DNA from: Calditrichota bacterium
GTDB lineage: Bacteria; Calditrichota; Calditrichia; RBG-13-44-9; J042
Direction: 5' to 3'
Assembly (NCBI GenBank): GCA_013150955.1
Contig: JAADJD010000013.1
Span: forward strand, 27,488-91,487
Length of the DNA stretch: 64,000 nt
The notes beneath the pieces were generated by a model. It was not told the DNA's origin. It saw only the letters and a list, made by a program, of their open reading frames with translations, and made no database searches. This document shows, piece after piece, positions 8,843 through 17,059 of this stretch. The position numbers and the translations under genes were made by a program. Numbering within the stretch: position 1 is the first letter of the stretch; each line of letters begins with the position of its first letter.

Positions 8843-9817
8843 ATGAAAAAGGCCTCGCTGGCAAAGTATTTAAAATACGAGATTTTCCCCCGTCAGGAGA
8901 ATCAATTTCCCCTTCCGTGGACGGATATCTTCGGTCGGTCGGCTCCCCTGTACGTTGAAATCGGATTTGGAAACGGGGTTTTCCTGATCAACTGGGCCAG
9001 GGAACAACCGGAGGGTAATTTCATCGGCATCGAAATATCCCTGGAATCGATGGCCAAGGCGCAGAAGGGGATCTTTCAGGAAGGGATTACCAACATCCGG
9101 GTCATTCATGAAGATGCCCGGTTTGCCCTGCGCGAATTTTTTGCCGATAACAGCATTCGCCACATCATGATGAATTTTCCGGATCCCTGGCCTAAGGAAC
9201 GGCATCGGGAACGGCGAGCACTGAGCCCTGCTTTCGTCCAGATTCTGGGAACGGTGCTGGAATCCGATGGTATTTTCGAGCTGGTAACCGATCAGGAATG
9301 GTATGCTCAGGATGCTCAGGAACTTTGCCAGCAGTTTGCTTTTCTGGCCGTGGAGAAAGTGGAGAAAAACCCCCACCGCCCGGTGCAGACAAAATACGAA
9401 AAAAAATGGCGCCAGTTAGGACGGGACATCTTCCGACTGGTGGCCCGGAAAGTGCAACCCACCACCGTGGAACGCATAATTGAGGGAGGAGAAATGCCTC
9501 ACGTGTTCATCCCGGATATCCCCATAACCTTCGAACACATCCAGTCGCTGGAAAATATGCAGGGCGAAGGGCCGAACCAGTTTTTCATCATCAAAGAAAG
9601 TTATGCCACCCCGGATGGTCAGAAATTTCTACTGTTAACCATTACCCGGGATTTCGATTATCAGCAAAAATTCTACATTACCGTGGTGGCCCGACAAAAT
9701 GGGTGGATTGCGAAACTGGAGTCCACGACTCAGCCGTACCGAACCGCTGCCGTCAAAATGGCGGTTCAGGCTGTTGGTCAAAAACTGCTTTCCCGGAACA
9801 ACGAGGCCATCAAATAG
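8843..9817 (+). CDS. trmB: tRNA (guanine-46-N7)-methyltransferase, long form
   Basis: This enzyme methylates G46 in the variable loop of tRNA using SAM. The SAM-binding motif YVEIGFGNGVFL and GIEISLESM lie near residues 30-80. The family signature NFPDPWPKERHRERR and the VTDQEWYA segment lie near residues 110-155. The typical protein is 210-240 residues long; this one has 324 because of a C-terminal extension of roughly 110 residues that starts around GEMPHVFIPDIPITFEH. Similar tails occur in some thermophile TrmB proteins, from memory. No strong ribosome site precedes the ATG, but the N-terminus aligns well with the family. It is divergent from nadK. Confidence 0.94.
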   Translation: MKKASLAKYLKYEIFPRQENQFPLPWTDIFGRSAPLYVEIGFGNGVFLINWAREQPEGNFIGIEISLESMAKAQKGIFQEGITNIRVIHEDARFALREFFADNSIRHIMMNFPDPWPKERHRERRALSPAFVQILGTVLESDGIFELVTDQEWYAQDAQELCQQFAFLAVEKVEKNPHRPVQTKYEKKWRQLGRDIFRLVARKVQPTTVERIIEGGEMPHVFIPDIPITFEHIQSLENMQGEGPNQFFIIKESYATPDGQKFLLLTITRDFDYQQKFYITVVARQNGWIAKLESTTQPYRTAAVKMAVQAVGQKLLSRNNEAIK

Positions 9818-10038
9818 AACGCAATATCGCCGATAATAACTTTTCGGACCAAAAGAAGCTGATTTTGGGGTGGAAGTTCTGGAAGAATTTTCTTATTTTA
9901 ATTTGGATGAACAATTGTCGCTTTTGAACGATTTATTTTTCATTTTGCTGAAAACGTCGGGAGCCCCAAACGCAATGACATTTTATTACCGAAAAATAAA
10001 AAGAATAAGAATAAAAAATAAGGTTAGCAGGTGTATGA

Positions 10039-11739
10039 ATGGATTACAAATGGGTTATCAATTGCGATTATGATGAGGAGGAAGTTGCGCGCCTTGCTCA
10101 CGAATTAGGTATACCAGAATTACTGTCCCGCATTTTGCTAAAGCGGGGCATCGACTCGTTTGAAAAGGCTAAAACGTACTTCCGGCCGAATCTGGACGAG
10201 CTGCACGATCCCTATCTGATGAAAGACATGGACGTTGCCGTGGATCGGCTGGTGGCAGCCCTGGAAAAGGGCGAAAAAATTCTGATCTACGGCGACTACG
10301 ATGTGGATGGTGTTAGCGGTGCCTCCCTGCTATACCTTGCCCTCTCCCGCCTGGTTGGTCCCAAAGTTACCTACTACATTCCGGATCGGATGACTGAAGG
10401 TTACGGTCTGTCCAACCGGGGAATTGACCTGGCCCATCAGGAAGGCGTTTCGCTCATCGTTACCGTGGATTGTGGTGTGACGGCCATCCAGGAAATCGGA
10501 TACGCCAATCAGCTGGGTATTGACGTCATCGTTTGTGACCATCATCAGCCGGGCGATGCACTGCCACCGGCGGTTGCCGTGCTGGATCCCAAGCGTCCCG
10601 ATTGCCCCTATCCGTTCAAAGAGCTGGCCGGCGTGGGGGTGGGATTCAAATTTCTACAGGGTCTGTACAAAAAGCTGGGCTTGCCCGAAGCTGAACTGGA
10701 TGAATACCTGGACATTGTGGCCATTGGCAGTTGTGCTGACATTGTGCCGTTGATTGATGAGAACCGGATTTTTGTGCGCCACGGACTGGATCGCATTAAT
10801 TACAACCCCCGCTACGGGGTGAAAGCTTTACTGGAGTCGGCCGGTGTGGATAAACGAGAACTTACCGTGGGGTTGATTGTCTTCATCATTGCGCCGCGCA
10901 TCAATGCCGTGGGACGCATGGGCGATGCCCGCCGTGCGGTTCAGTTGTTTACCGCCCGCAGCCTGCAGGAGGCCCGCACCCTGGCCAAGGAACTGGAACG
11001 GGAAAATCGCAACCGCCGCAATGTGGATGAAACCACCTTCAAAGAAGCCCTGGAAATTGTGGAAACCCGCCTGGATCCCGTCAACGACTATGCATTTGTG
11101 CTTTACCGCCGGGACTGGCACCCCGGGGTCATCGGGATCGTGGCCTCCCGCATCGTCGAACGCTACTACCGGCCCACCATCATGATTTCCATCGTCGACG
11201 GCATCGGCAAGGGATCGGCACGCAGCATCGCCAATTTCAACATTTACGAAGCCATTAAGGAATGCTCCCATCTGTTGACCGGATTTGGCGGGCACAAATA
11301 CGCTGCCGGGTTAACCATCGATGAAGAGAAGATTCCCGAATTTGTGGAATGTTTTAAGCAGGTGGCCCGGCAAAAATTGCAGCCAGAAGATTTAATCCCC
11401 CAAATGCAAATCGATTGTGAAGCCCAGCTCAACCACTTCGACGATCGGTTTATTCGATTGCTAAAATTGATGGGACCATTTGGTCCCATGAACATGCGGC
11501 CGGTGTTTGTTTCCCGAAACGTCCGGGTGGTGGGCGAACCAACTGTGGTGGGGAACAATCATTTGAAAATGCGGCTGGAACAAAATGGCGTGCAATTCGA
11601 TGCCATTGGTTTTAACCTGGCCGACCATCTGGACCTGGTGCTACGGAAAAATGGCTATGTGGATTGCGCTTACGTGCTGGAAGAAAGCCACTGGAACGGG
11701 CGCAAAGAAATTCAAATTCGTTTAAAAGATATTAAATAG
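10039..11739 (+). CDS. recJ: Single-stranded-DNA-specific exonuclease RecJ
   Basis: RecJ degrades single-stranded DNA 5' to 3' in recombination and repair. The 566-residue protein shows the DHH-domain motifs GDYDVDGVSGA (about residues 83-93), VTVDCGVTA and DHHQPGD, which bind the catalytic metals. The DHHA1 domain follows with the GFGGHKYAAGLTI motif near residue 415, and a C-terminal OB-like domain ends the chain. Length is normal. The N-terminus (KWVI, then LAHELGIPELLSRILLKRGI) matches the family, which supports the ATG at 10039. The 221 AT-rich bases upstream probably contain the promoter. The next gene begins 85 bases downstream. Confidence 0.96.
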   Translation: MDYKWVINCDYDEEEVARLAHELGIPELLSRILLKRGIDSFEKAKTYFRPNLDELHDPYLMKDMDVAVDRLVAALEKGEKILIYGDYDVDGVSGASLLYLALSRLVGPKVTYYIPDRMTEGYGLSNRGIDLAHQEGVSLIVTVDCGVTAIQEIGYANQLGIDVIVCDHHQPGDALPPAVAVLDPKRPDCPYPFKELAGVGVGFKFLQGLYKKLGLPEAELDEYLDIVAIGSCADIVPLIDENRIFVRHGLDRINYNPRYGVKALLESAGVDKRELTVGLIVFIIAPRINAVGRMGDARRAVQLFTARSLQEARTLAKELERENRNRRNVDETTFKEALEIVETRLDPVNDYAFVLYRRDWHPGVIGIVASRIVERYYRPTIMISIVDGIGKGSARSIANFNIYEAIKECSHLLTGFGGHKYAAGLTIDEEKIPEFVECFKQVARQKLQPEDLIPQMQIDCEAQLNHFDDRFIRLLKLMGPFGPMNMRPVFVSRNVRVVGEPTVVGNNHLKMRLEQNGVQFDAIGFNLADHLDLVLRKNGYVDCAYVLEESHWNGRKEIQIRLKDIK

Positions 11740-11824
11740 AACCATTAAACGGGATAGGATGGAACCGCCAAAGCCCCGGTTATCAACGGGCAACACAGTC
11801 AAATAAGGGTGCTTGAAAACAACC

Positions 11825-12781
11825 ATGAAAGAATTCTTTGACACCTTAAGACAAAAGCGCGAAGAAAAAAACCTGACCCTGGAAGAACTGCATCGACGAA
11901 CGCGTCTTCCCATCGCTTACCTGCAGGCCATCGAAAATGGAGAGATGGAGAAAATCCCCAAAGGGTACGAAAAGATTTACCTGCGCCGCTATGCCCGCGA
12001 AGTGGGCCTGGACCCGGATGAAGTCTCCCGCGATTTTGACCTGATTACCGGACGCCTGACCGAAGAAACCGATACCGAAGCCTCCAGTGAGCAATCTTCC
12101 CCTCCCCCGATGCATGACGATTTACCCCCCGGGAGTGAACCGGATCCCGACTTCCGGCCGTCCAGCCGCTGGAGACGCCACCTGGAAAGCCTGGATCTGG
12201 ACCGCTGGTATAAAGTATTCTGGGCTGGCTTTGCGGTGGTGATCGTGGCCATTGTGGGATTCTTTTCCTACCAGCAATATCGATTCGAAAAGGGCAATCG
12301 AATTGAGATTCGGGAAATCACCATCTCCGAGATGATCAATGAACTCCAGAAACAGGACAGCCTGCTAACCCCGCAACTTTCCAGCAATACAATTTTGCGG
12401 GCCATGGGTCAATCCCATTTAACCGTGGCATTGCGGGCCATTCACCGTACCTGGGTGCGGGAGATCCGGGATCGGCAGGACACCACAGAATACATTTTGC
12501 CACCGGGCATTGAACGAAAAATTGAAGCGCGTGATCAGGTAAAGCTCATGCTTGGCCGGGCAGACGGGGTGGAAGTCTGGTTCAACAACCAGAAACTGGA
12601 ACCGCTGGGTACGGCGGATCAGGTGGTTCTCAGTTTAGTGCTGACACCCGGGGGAGTTGCCGAAAAGCGCCTGAAAACGGTGGTGCGCAAACCGGAACCT
12701 GTCCCCGACACGGTGGCCACCCGCCGGGATTTCCAGATGCGTTCCACAGAAGCCCGCAGCGACACCCTTCAACTTCAATAA
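11825..12781 (+). CDS. RodZ-like helix-turn-helix membrane protein (DUF4115)
   Basis: About 318 residues. An N-terminal helix-turn-helix of the HTH_25/RodZ type (TLEELHRRTRLPIAYLQAIENGEMEKIPKG) is followed by an acidic, Pro-rich linker. One membrane helix (about residues 136-156) and a C-terminal periplasmic DUF4115-like domain (VWFNNQKLEPLG, VVLSLVLTPGG) complete it. In well-studied bacteria RodZ links MreB to the envelope and helps set rod shape. No mreBCD genes are near. A TTG at 11813 is in frame but has a poor Shine-Dalgarno distance, so the ATG at 11825 is chosen. The domain order is clear; whether it works as RodZ here is inferred. Confidence 0.82.
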   Translation: MKEFFDTLRQKREEKNLTLEELHRRTRLPIAYLQAIENGEMEKIPKGYEKIYLRRYAREVGLDPDEVSRDFDLITGRLTEETDTEASSEQSSPPPMHDDLPPGSEPDPDFRPSSRWRRHLESLDLDRWYKVFWAGFAVVIVAIVGFFSYQQYRFEKGNRIEIREITISEMINELQKQDSLLTPQLSSNTILRAMGQSHLTVALRAIHRTWVREIRDRQDTTEYILPPGIERKIEARDQVKLMLGRADGVEVWFNNQKLEPLGTADQVVLSLVLTPGGVAEKRLKTVVRKPEPVPDTVATRRDFQMRSTEARSDTLQLQ

Positions 12782-12894
12782 AATTGACGGGATAAAGCCA
12801 GCGAATTTTAAAATAAGCCCTTCTTTTTTTTCATAACTTTGCGTAAATTTTGTATTCCGTAATGGAAACGGACTTTGAGCGGAGATTAAAACCC

Positions 12895-13416
12895 ATGAAA
12901 AACAGGATACTGTTGGCGATGGCTGCAATGTTGATGCTCCTTTCCTGCGCATCCCGAACCTACCATCCTCAGACGTCCATTGTGGAAATGGATGGCGAAA
13001 AAATGCTTGTTGGCCCGCTTGTTTTTGCGGACATTCTTCATTACTTCCCGGATTGGAACACCGTTTATGAAGAGGCGGAGGTGCCGACAGATCTCGTCCA
13101 GAAAATCCAGGCCATCAACCGCCCGCTTACCATCCGAATATTTCTGGGTACCTGGTGCGGCGATTCCCGGGATGGCGTTCCCCCGTTTATGAAAATTCTG
13201 GAACGGGCACAAAATGCCCATTTACGGGTCGAATTAATCGGGGTGGATCGCCAGAAGCTGGATCCAGACGGGCTGGCCATCGATTACCACATCGAACGCG
13301 TACCTACATTTATCATCCTGGAAAATGGTTCTGAAATTGGTCGCATGGTGGAATTTCCCGAAAAGACCTTTGCAGAAGACCTGCTGGATCTTCTGGCGCA
13401 ATCGAATGATGAATAG
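12895..13416 (+). CDS. Thioredoxin-like lipoprotein with a single active-site cysteine
   Basis: The preferred start is the ATG at 12895, behind GGAG, giving a 173-residue protein with a lipoprotein signal (MLMLLSCAS, lipobox Cys near residue 19). A thioredoxin-like domain follows: FLGTWCGDSRDGVPPF carries the active-site position and VPTFIILENGSEIGR holds the cis-Pro loop. The active site reads C-G-D-S, so the resolving cysteine of the usual CxxC is absent. It could be a monothiol reductase, or a peroxide-, glutathione- or metal-handling protein anchored in the envelope. It sits 10 bases before ggt, so it may act with glutathione breakdown, which is inference. Confidence 0.8.
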   Translation: MKNRILLAMAAMLMLLSCASRTYHPQTSIVEMDGEKMLVGPLVFADILHYFPDWNTVYEEAEVPTDLVQKIQAINRPLTIRIFLGTWCGDSRDGVPPFMKILERAQNAHLRVELIGVDRQKLDPDGLAIDYHIERVPTFIILENGSEIGRMVEFPEKTFAEDLLDLLAQSNDE

Positions 13417-13426
13417 GGAGTAGCCC

Positions 13427-15139
13427 TTGCTGAGCGGAAATAAAAGATTGGCTGGCAACTTCAGATATTTTTTTCTCTTTGTTTTATGGCTTACCTCTGT
13501 TGCCTTCGGGCAACTTCCCCGGCACATAATAGCCCCGCATGCGGGTGTTGCCTGCGCCGAAATTAACGCGGCCCGGGTGGGCATTCAGATTCTGCAACAG
13601 GGTGGAAACGCCATGGACGCGATGATTGCCGTTGGATTTGCCATGGCGGTCACTTACCCGCGGGCAGGCAACATTGGTGGCGGAGGGTTTATTCTCTATC
13701 GGGATGCCCGGACAGGCAAAGTTTCCGCTTTCGACTTTCGGGAGGTGGCACCCGCTGCGGCCCGATACGACATGTACTGGCGGGCCGATGGGACTCCCGA
13801 TCCCCAGAAAAGCCGACTGGGTGCCCTGGCCGTTGGCGTACCCGGAACTGTCAGAGGCCTGGCTCTGGCCCATAAGCGATTTGGAACATTTTCCTGGGAG
13901 CGCCTCCTGCAGCCTGCCATCGAACTGGCGCGCTACGGATTCGTCGTCGATTCCTTTCTGTATCGTTCGCTGGAGAACCGCAGGGAGCGTTTTCAGCAGT
14001 TTCCCGAATCGTTTCGCATTTTCTTTCCCAATGGCCAGCCCCCCCGTCCAGGCACCCTCTTCATCCAGAAGGATCTGGCCATCACGCTGGAGCAGATTGC
14101 CCGTGAGGGCCCGGACGCCTTCTACACTGGCGAGATCGCGGCAAAAATCGTGGAAGGCCTGAAAAAACACGGGGGAATTATTTCTCTGGATGATCTGCGC
14201 AATTATCGCGCAAAAGAACGGGAACCGATAAAATTCACCTATCGCGGCTACACTATCTATTCCATGCCACCCCCTTCTTCCGGCGGGCTTACCCTGCAGG
14301 GAATTCTCAAAACGCTGGAAACATTCCCGCTCCATCAGTTTGAACACAACGGTGCGGATTACATGGCGCTGGTTTCGGAAGTGGAAAAACAATGGTACGC
14401 AAAGCGCAATCTGTACCTGGGCGATCCGGACTTCGTCAAAATCCCATTCCATTTGTTTTCTTCCCCGGAAGTGATTCATCAAATCGCCAGTCGGATCGAC
14501 CCCAGACGCCCCGTCAATTCTCGGGAAATGCCGGAGTACAATCAGATTCGCCAGCAGGAATCCACGCACACCACCCATATCTCTATTGTTGATGCCCATG
14601 GAAACGCGGCCGCCATGACCTACACGCTGAATGGCTCCTACGGCAGCTTTCTGGTTGCCGGAGGCACGGGCATCCTGTTTAATAACGAGATGGACGATTT
14701 TTCTACCCGGCCTGGACATCCCAACATGTACGGGCTGGTTCAGGGCTGGGCCAATGCCATCGAACCCGGGAAACGGATGCTCAGCTCCATGACCCCAACC
14801 ATCGTGGTGCGGGATGATCAGCTGGTCGGGGTTCTGGGAACGCCCGGTGGTTCCACCATTATCACCTCGGTTTTGCAGGTACTGTTGAATAAAATCGATT
14901 TTCACATGCCTTTATCCCAGGCGGTAGAAAAAGGGCGTTTTCACCAGCAGTGGATTCCCGATTCCATTGCTTATGAAAAAGACCGCTTCGATCCAGACGT
15001 TTTGCAGGAACTCCAGCGTCGCGGGTTTGGATTGATGCCCTACTCCAAGATCGGAGACATTCAGGCCATCTGGAAAACAGACGCGGGGTGGGAAATCAGC
15101 TCCGATCCCCGGCGATCGGGATATCCGATAGGTTACTAA
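13427..15139 (+). CDS. ggt: Gamma-glutamyltransferase
   Basis: The 570-residue Ntn-hydrolase cleaves the gamma-glutamyl bond of glutathione and related peptides, usually in the periplasm. A signal peptide precedes the large-subunit start (PHAGVACAEINAARVGIQILQQGGNAMDA). Autoprocessing would occur before the nucleophile Thr at about residue 382, within STHTTHISIVDAHGNAA. The glycine-rich segment near NIGGGGF and the late LGTPGGSTIITSVLQ segment are also typical. The start is a TTG at 13427 behind the overlapping GGGAG of the upstream stop region. It forms a likely unit with the thioredoxin-like lipoprotein upstream and a small membrane protein 14 bases downstream. Confidence 0.95.
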   Translation: MLSGNKRLAGNFRYFFLFVLWLTSVAFGQLPRHIIAPHAGVACAEINAARVGIQILQQGGNAMDAMIAVGFAMAVTYPRAGNIGGGGFILYRDARTGKVSAFDFREVAPAAARYDMYWRADGTPDPQKSRLGALAVGVPGTVRGLALAHKRFGTFSWERLLQPAIELARYGFVVDSFLYRSLENRRERFQQFPESFRIFFPNGQPPRPGTLFIQKDLAITLEQIAREGPDAFYTGEIAAKIVEGLKKHGGIISLDDLRNYRAKEREPIKFTYRGYTIYSMPPPSSGGLTLQGILKTLETFPLHQFEHNGADYMALVSEVEKQWYAKRNLYLGDPDFVKIPFHLFSSPEVIHQIASRIDPRRPVNSREMPEYNQIRQQESTHTTHISIVDAHGNAAAMTYTLNGSYGSFLVAGGTGILFNNEMDDFSTRPGHPNMYGLVQGWANAIEPGKRMLSSMTPTIVVRDDQLVGVLGTPGGSTIITSVLQVLLNKIDFHMPLSQAVEKGRFHQQWIPDSIAYEKDRFDPDVLQELQRRGFGLMPYSKIGDIQAIWKTDAGWEISSDPRRSGYPIGY

Positions 15140-15153
15140 CGGGTTAACGCGAC

Positions 15154-15456
15154 ATGAACAGGAAACGATCAAAGAAAGAGGAATCGATAGTGCATCAATA
15201 TTACCACAAAATTTCCAGAATCCTGGAATATTATATTCTGTTTTGCTTTGTCATGATCATGATTTTACCCCTTTTCGATTATGGTTGGGTGGCACCTGTG
15301 GTTCGTTTCATTTACTTCACCGGTTTCCCCCTGTTGCTCTTGCTTTTAATTGTGAGCCTGTTTAAAGAGCCGTTGCTGAACTTTCTGGCCAGCAAGTATG
15401 CCACTTCCAATAAGTCGGTAAAAACGGATTCGGGAAAATCCGAGGGTAAAGCCTAA
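15154..15456 (+). CDS. Small two-helix membrane protein, unknown
   Basis: A 100-residue protein with two hydrophobic helices (about residues 27-45 and 48-67) and a polar C-terminal tail rich in Lys and Ser. I recognise no family. A GTG at 15190, in frame and behind AGAGGAA, is an alternative start that would drop 12 residues. It sits between ggt and hldA with 14 and 1 bases on either side, so it is almost certainly translated as part of that unit. Its function is unknown. Confidence 0.6.
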   Translation: MNRKRSKKEESIVHQYYHKISRILEYYILFCFVMIMILPLFDYGWVAPVVRFIYFTGFPLLLLLLIVSLFKEPLLNFLASKYATSNKSVKTDSGKSEGKA

Positions 15457-15457
15457 C

Positions 15458-16477
15458 ATGCTTAAGTTTAGCGAATCCCGGCTTCAGGAGATCCTGGAAC
15501 GAGGCCGCGGTAAACGGATCATGGTGGTGGGCGACCTGATGGTGGATCGGTACCTGTGGGGCACGGTAAGTCGCCTGTCCCCGGAAGCCCCGGTGCCCAT
15601 CATTAATATCGAGGATGAGGAGATTCGTTTTGGAGGGGCGGCCAACGTGGCCAACAACGTGATCAGCCTGGGAGCCACGCCGATTGTGGTCGGTGTGGTG
15701 GGTAAGGATCACTGGGGACAAATCTTCAAGTCCATGCTACTGGATCGCAATCTCCGCGCCGATGGACTGGTGGAAGATGCATCCCGTCCCACCACCTTAA
15801 AAACGCGCATCATTGGCAACAATCAACACATTGCACGGGTGGATCGGGAAGTGGCAACCCCCATTGCCGACGATATTCAGCAAAAAATTCTGCAATTTGT
15901 TGCGGATCAGATGGATTCGGTGGATGCCATCATCCTGCAGGACTACAACAAGGGCATTCTGGTACCACCGCTCATTCACCAGATCGTGGATCTGGCCGAG
16001 AAACACGCTGTACTGGTCACCGTCGATCCCAAGTTCGACAATTTTCTGGAATATCGAAAGGTAACCCTGTTTAAGCCCAACAAACGGGAGACCGAGGAAG
16101 CGCTGGCCATGCGTCTGAACGACGAGGCCCGCATCCGAAAGGCGGGAACGACCTTGATTGAACGGTTGAAGGCTCAGGCAGTGCTGATCACCCTGGGCGA
16201 AAAAGGCATGGCACTGTTTGAAGCCAATGGACAGGTCGCATTTACCGGAACCCGTGCCCGCAAGGTAGCCGATGTTTCCGGTGCCGGGGATACGGTAATT
16301 GCCACGGTCACCTTTGCGCTGGCCGCTGGTGCTAACATGCGCGAGGCGGTCACCCTGGCCAATTACGCCGCGGGTGTGGTCTGTGAGGAAGTGGGCGTCG
16401 TTCCCATCGATCGCGATGTGTTGAAAAAAACCATCTTGACGAACCAGCACCTGTTCGATGACTCAAAGACGGGGTAA
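15458..16477 (+). CDS. hldA: D-glycero-beta-D-manno-heptose-7-phosphate kinase
   Basis: The 339-residue PfkB-family sugar kinase (RfaE domain 1) phosphorylates heptose 7-phosphate at C1 in the ADP-heptose route for LPS inner core. Seen: the N-terminal MVVGDLMVDRYLWG, the GGAANVANNVISLGA sugar-binding segment, VTVDPKF, and the C-terminal PfkB signature DVSGAGDTVIATVTFALAAGA with the catalytic Asp. In enteric bacteria this domain is fused to the adenylyltransferase as HldE; here the two are separate adjacent genes. The ATG at 15458 follows the preceding stop by one base. The gap to hldC is 51 bases. Confidence 0.93.
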   Translation: MLKFSESRLQEILERGRGKRIMVVGDLMVDRYLWGTVSRLSPEAPVPIINIEDEEIRFGGAANVANNVISLGATPIVVGVVGKDHWGQIFKSMLLDRNLRADGLVEDASRPTTLKTRIIGNNQHIARVDREVATPIADDIQQKILQFVADQMDSVDAIILQDYNKGILVPPLIHQIVDLAEKHAVLVTVDPKFDNFLEYRKVTLFKPNKRETEEALAMRLNDEARIRKAGTTLIERLKAQAVLITLGEKGMALFEANGQVAFTGTRARKVADVSGAGDTVIATVTFALAAGANMREAVTLANYAAGVVCEEVGVVPIDRDVLKKTILTNQHLFDDSKTG

Positions 16478-16528
16478 TTGACCCTGGCGAAAGGAAAGTT
16501 TACGATTTAAAAAAAAGCTTGAGAAAAT

Positions 16529-17059
16529 ATGATCTCTGAAAATTTTTTAAACCGCATTTACCATAAAATTGTATCGTGGGAGAAACTGAAAACTATGCGC
16601 GAACGCTGGCGGGCTGAAAAGAAAACGGTGGTTTTTACGAATGGGTGTTTCGATTTATTGCATCGCGGACACGTGGAATATCTGGCAAGGGCACGCGAAC
16701 TGGGGGATGTGTTGATCGTTGCGCTGAACAGTGACGATTCCGTGCGCCGTTTAAAAGGGGCAGAGCGCCCCATTCTACCGCAGGACGACCGTGCCATGAT
16801 CCTTGCCGCCCTGCAGATGGTGGATGCGGTAACGCTCTTTGAACAGGATACCCCCTACGAACTGATTCGTGAAATCGTTCCTGATATTCTGGTAAAAGGT
16901 GGCGATTATAAACCAGACCAGGTGGTGGGCAAAGATATCGTTGAAAATGCCGGGGGACGCGTGGAAATCGTGCCCCTGGTTGCAGGAAAATCGACCAGTG
17001 AGGTTATTGAACGCATTCAATCAAAAGGGAATTTGAACCGGGAGGGCTCAAGGGAATGA
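16529..17059 (+). CDS. hldC: D-glycero-beta-D-manno-heptose 1-phosphate adenylyltransferase
   Basis: A 176-residue nucleotidyltransferase of the cytidylyltransferase-like family (RfaE domain 2). The nucleotide-binding motif FTNGCFDLLHRGHVEYL carries the HxGH signature, and the late motif VEIVPLVAGKSTSEVIERI fits this family. It joins heptose 1-phosphate to ATP, giving ADP-heptose. The first 20 residues lie ahead of the core domain, and an internal ATG at 16595 is possible, but the longer start is kept. It is directly downstream of hldA and overlaps the mltD start by four bases (ATGA), implying translational coupling. Confidence 0.93.
   Translation: MISENFLNRIYHKIVSWEKLKTMRERWRAEKKTVVFTNGCFDLLHRGHVEYLARARELGDVLIVALNSDDSVRRLKGAERPILPQDDRAMILAALQMVDAVTLFEQDTPYELIREIVPDILVKGGDYKPDQVVGKDIVENAGGRVEIVPLVAGKSTSEVIERIQSKGNLNREGSRE

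Noticed and set aside
9870-10073. Plus-strand frame of 67 codons before recJ
   Set aside because: It starts with a rare codon, overlaps the recJ start, and its second half is low-complexity Lys/Arg/Ile. The first half looks slightly protein-like, but no ribosome site or family supports it.
13484-14905. Long minus-strand frame opposite ggt
   Set aside because: The ggt product on the other strand has all family motifs. The reverse frame is a shadow caused by codon bias.
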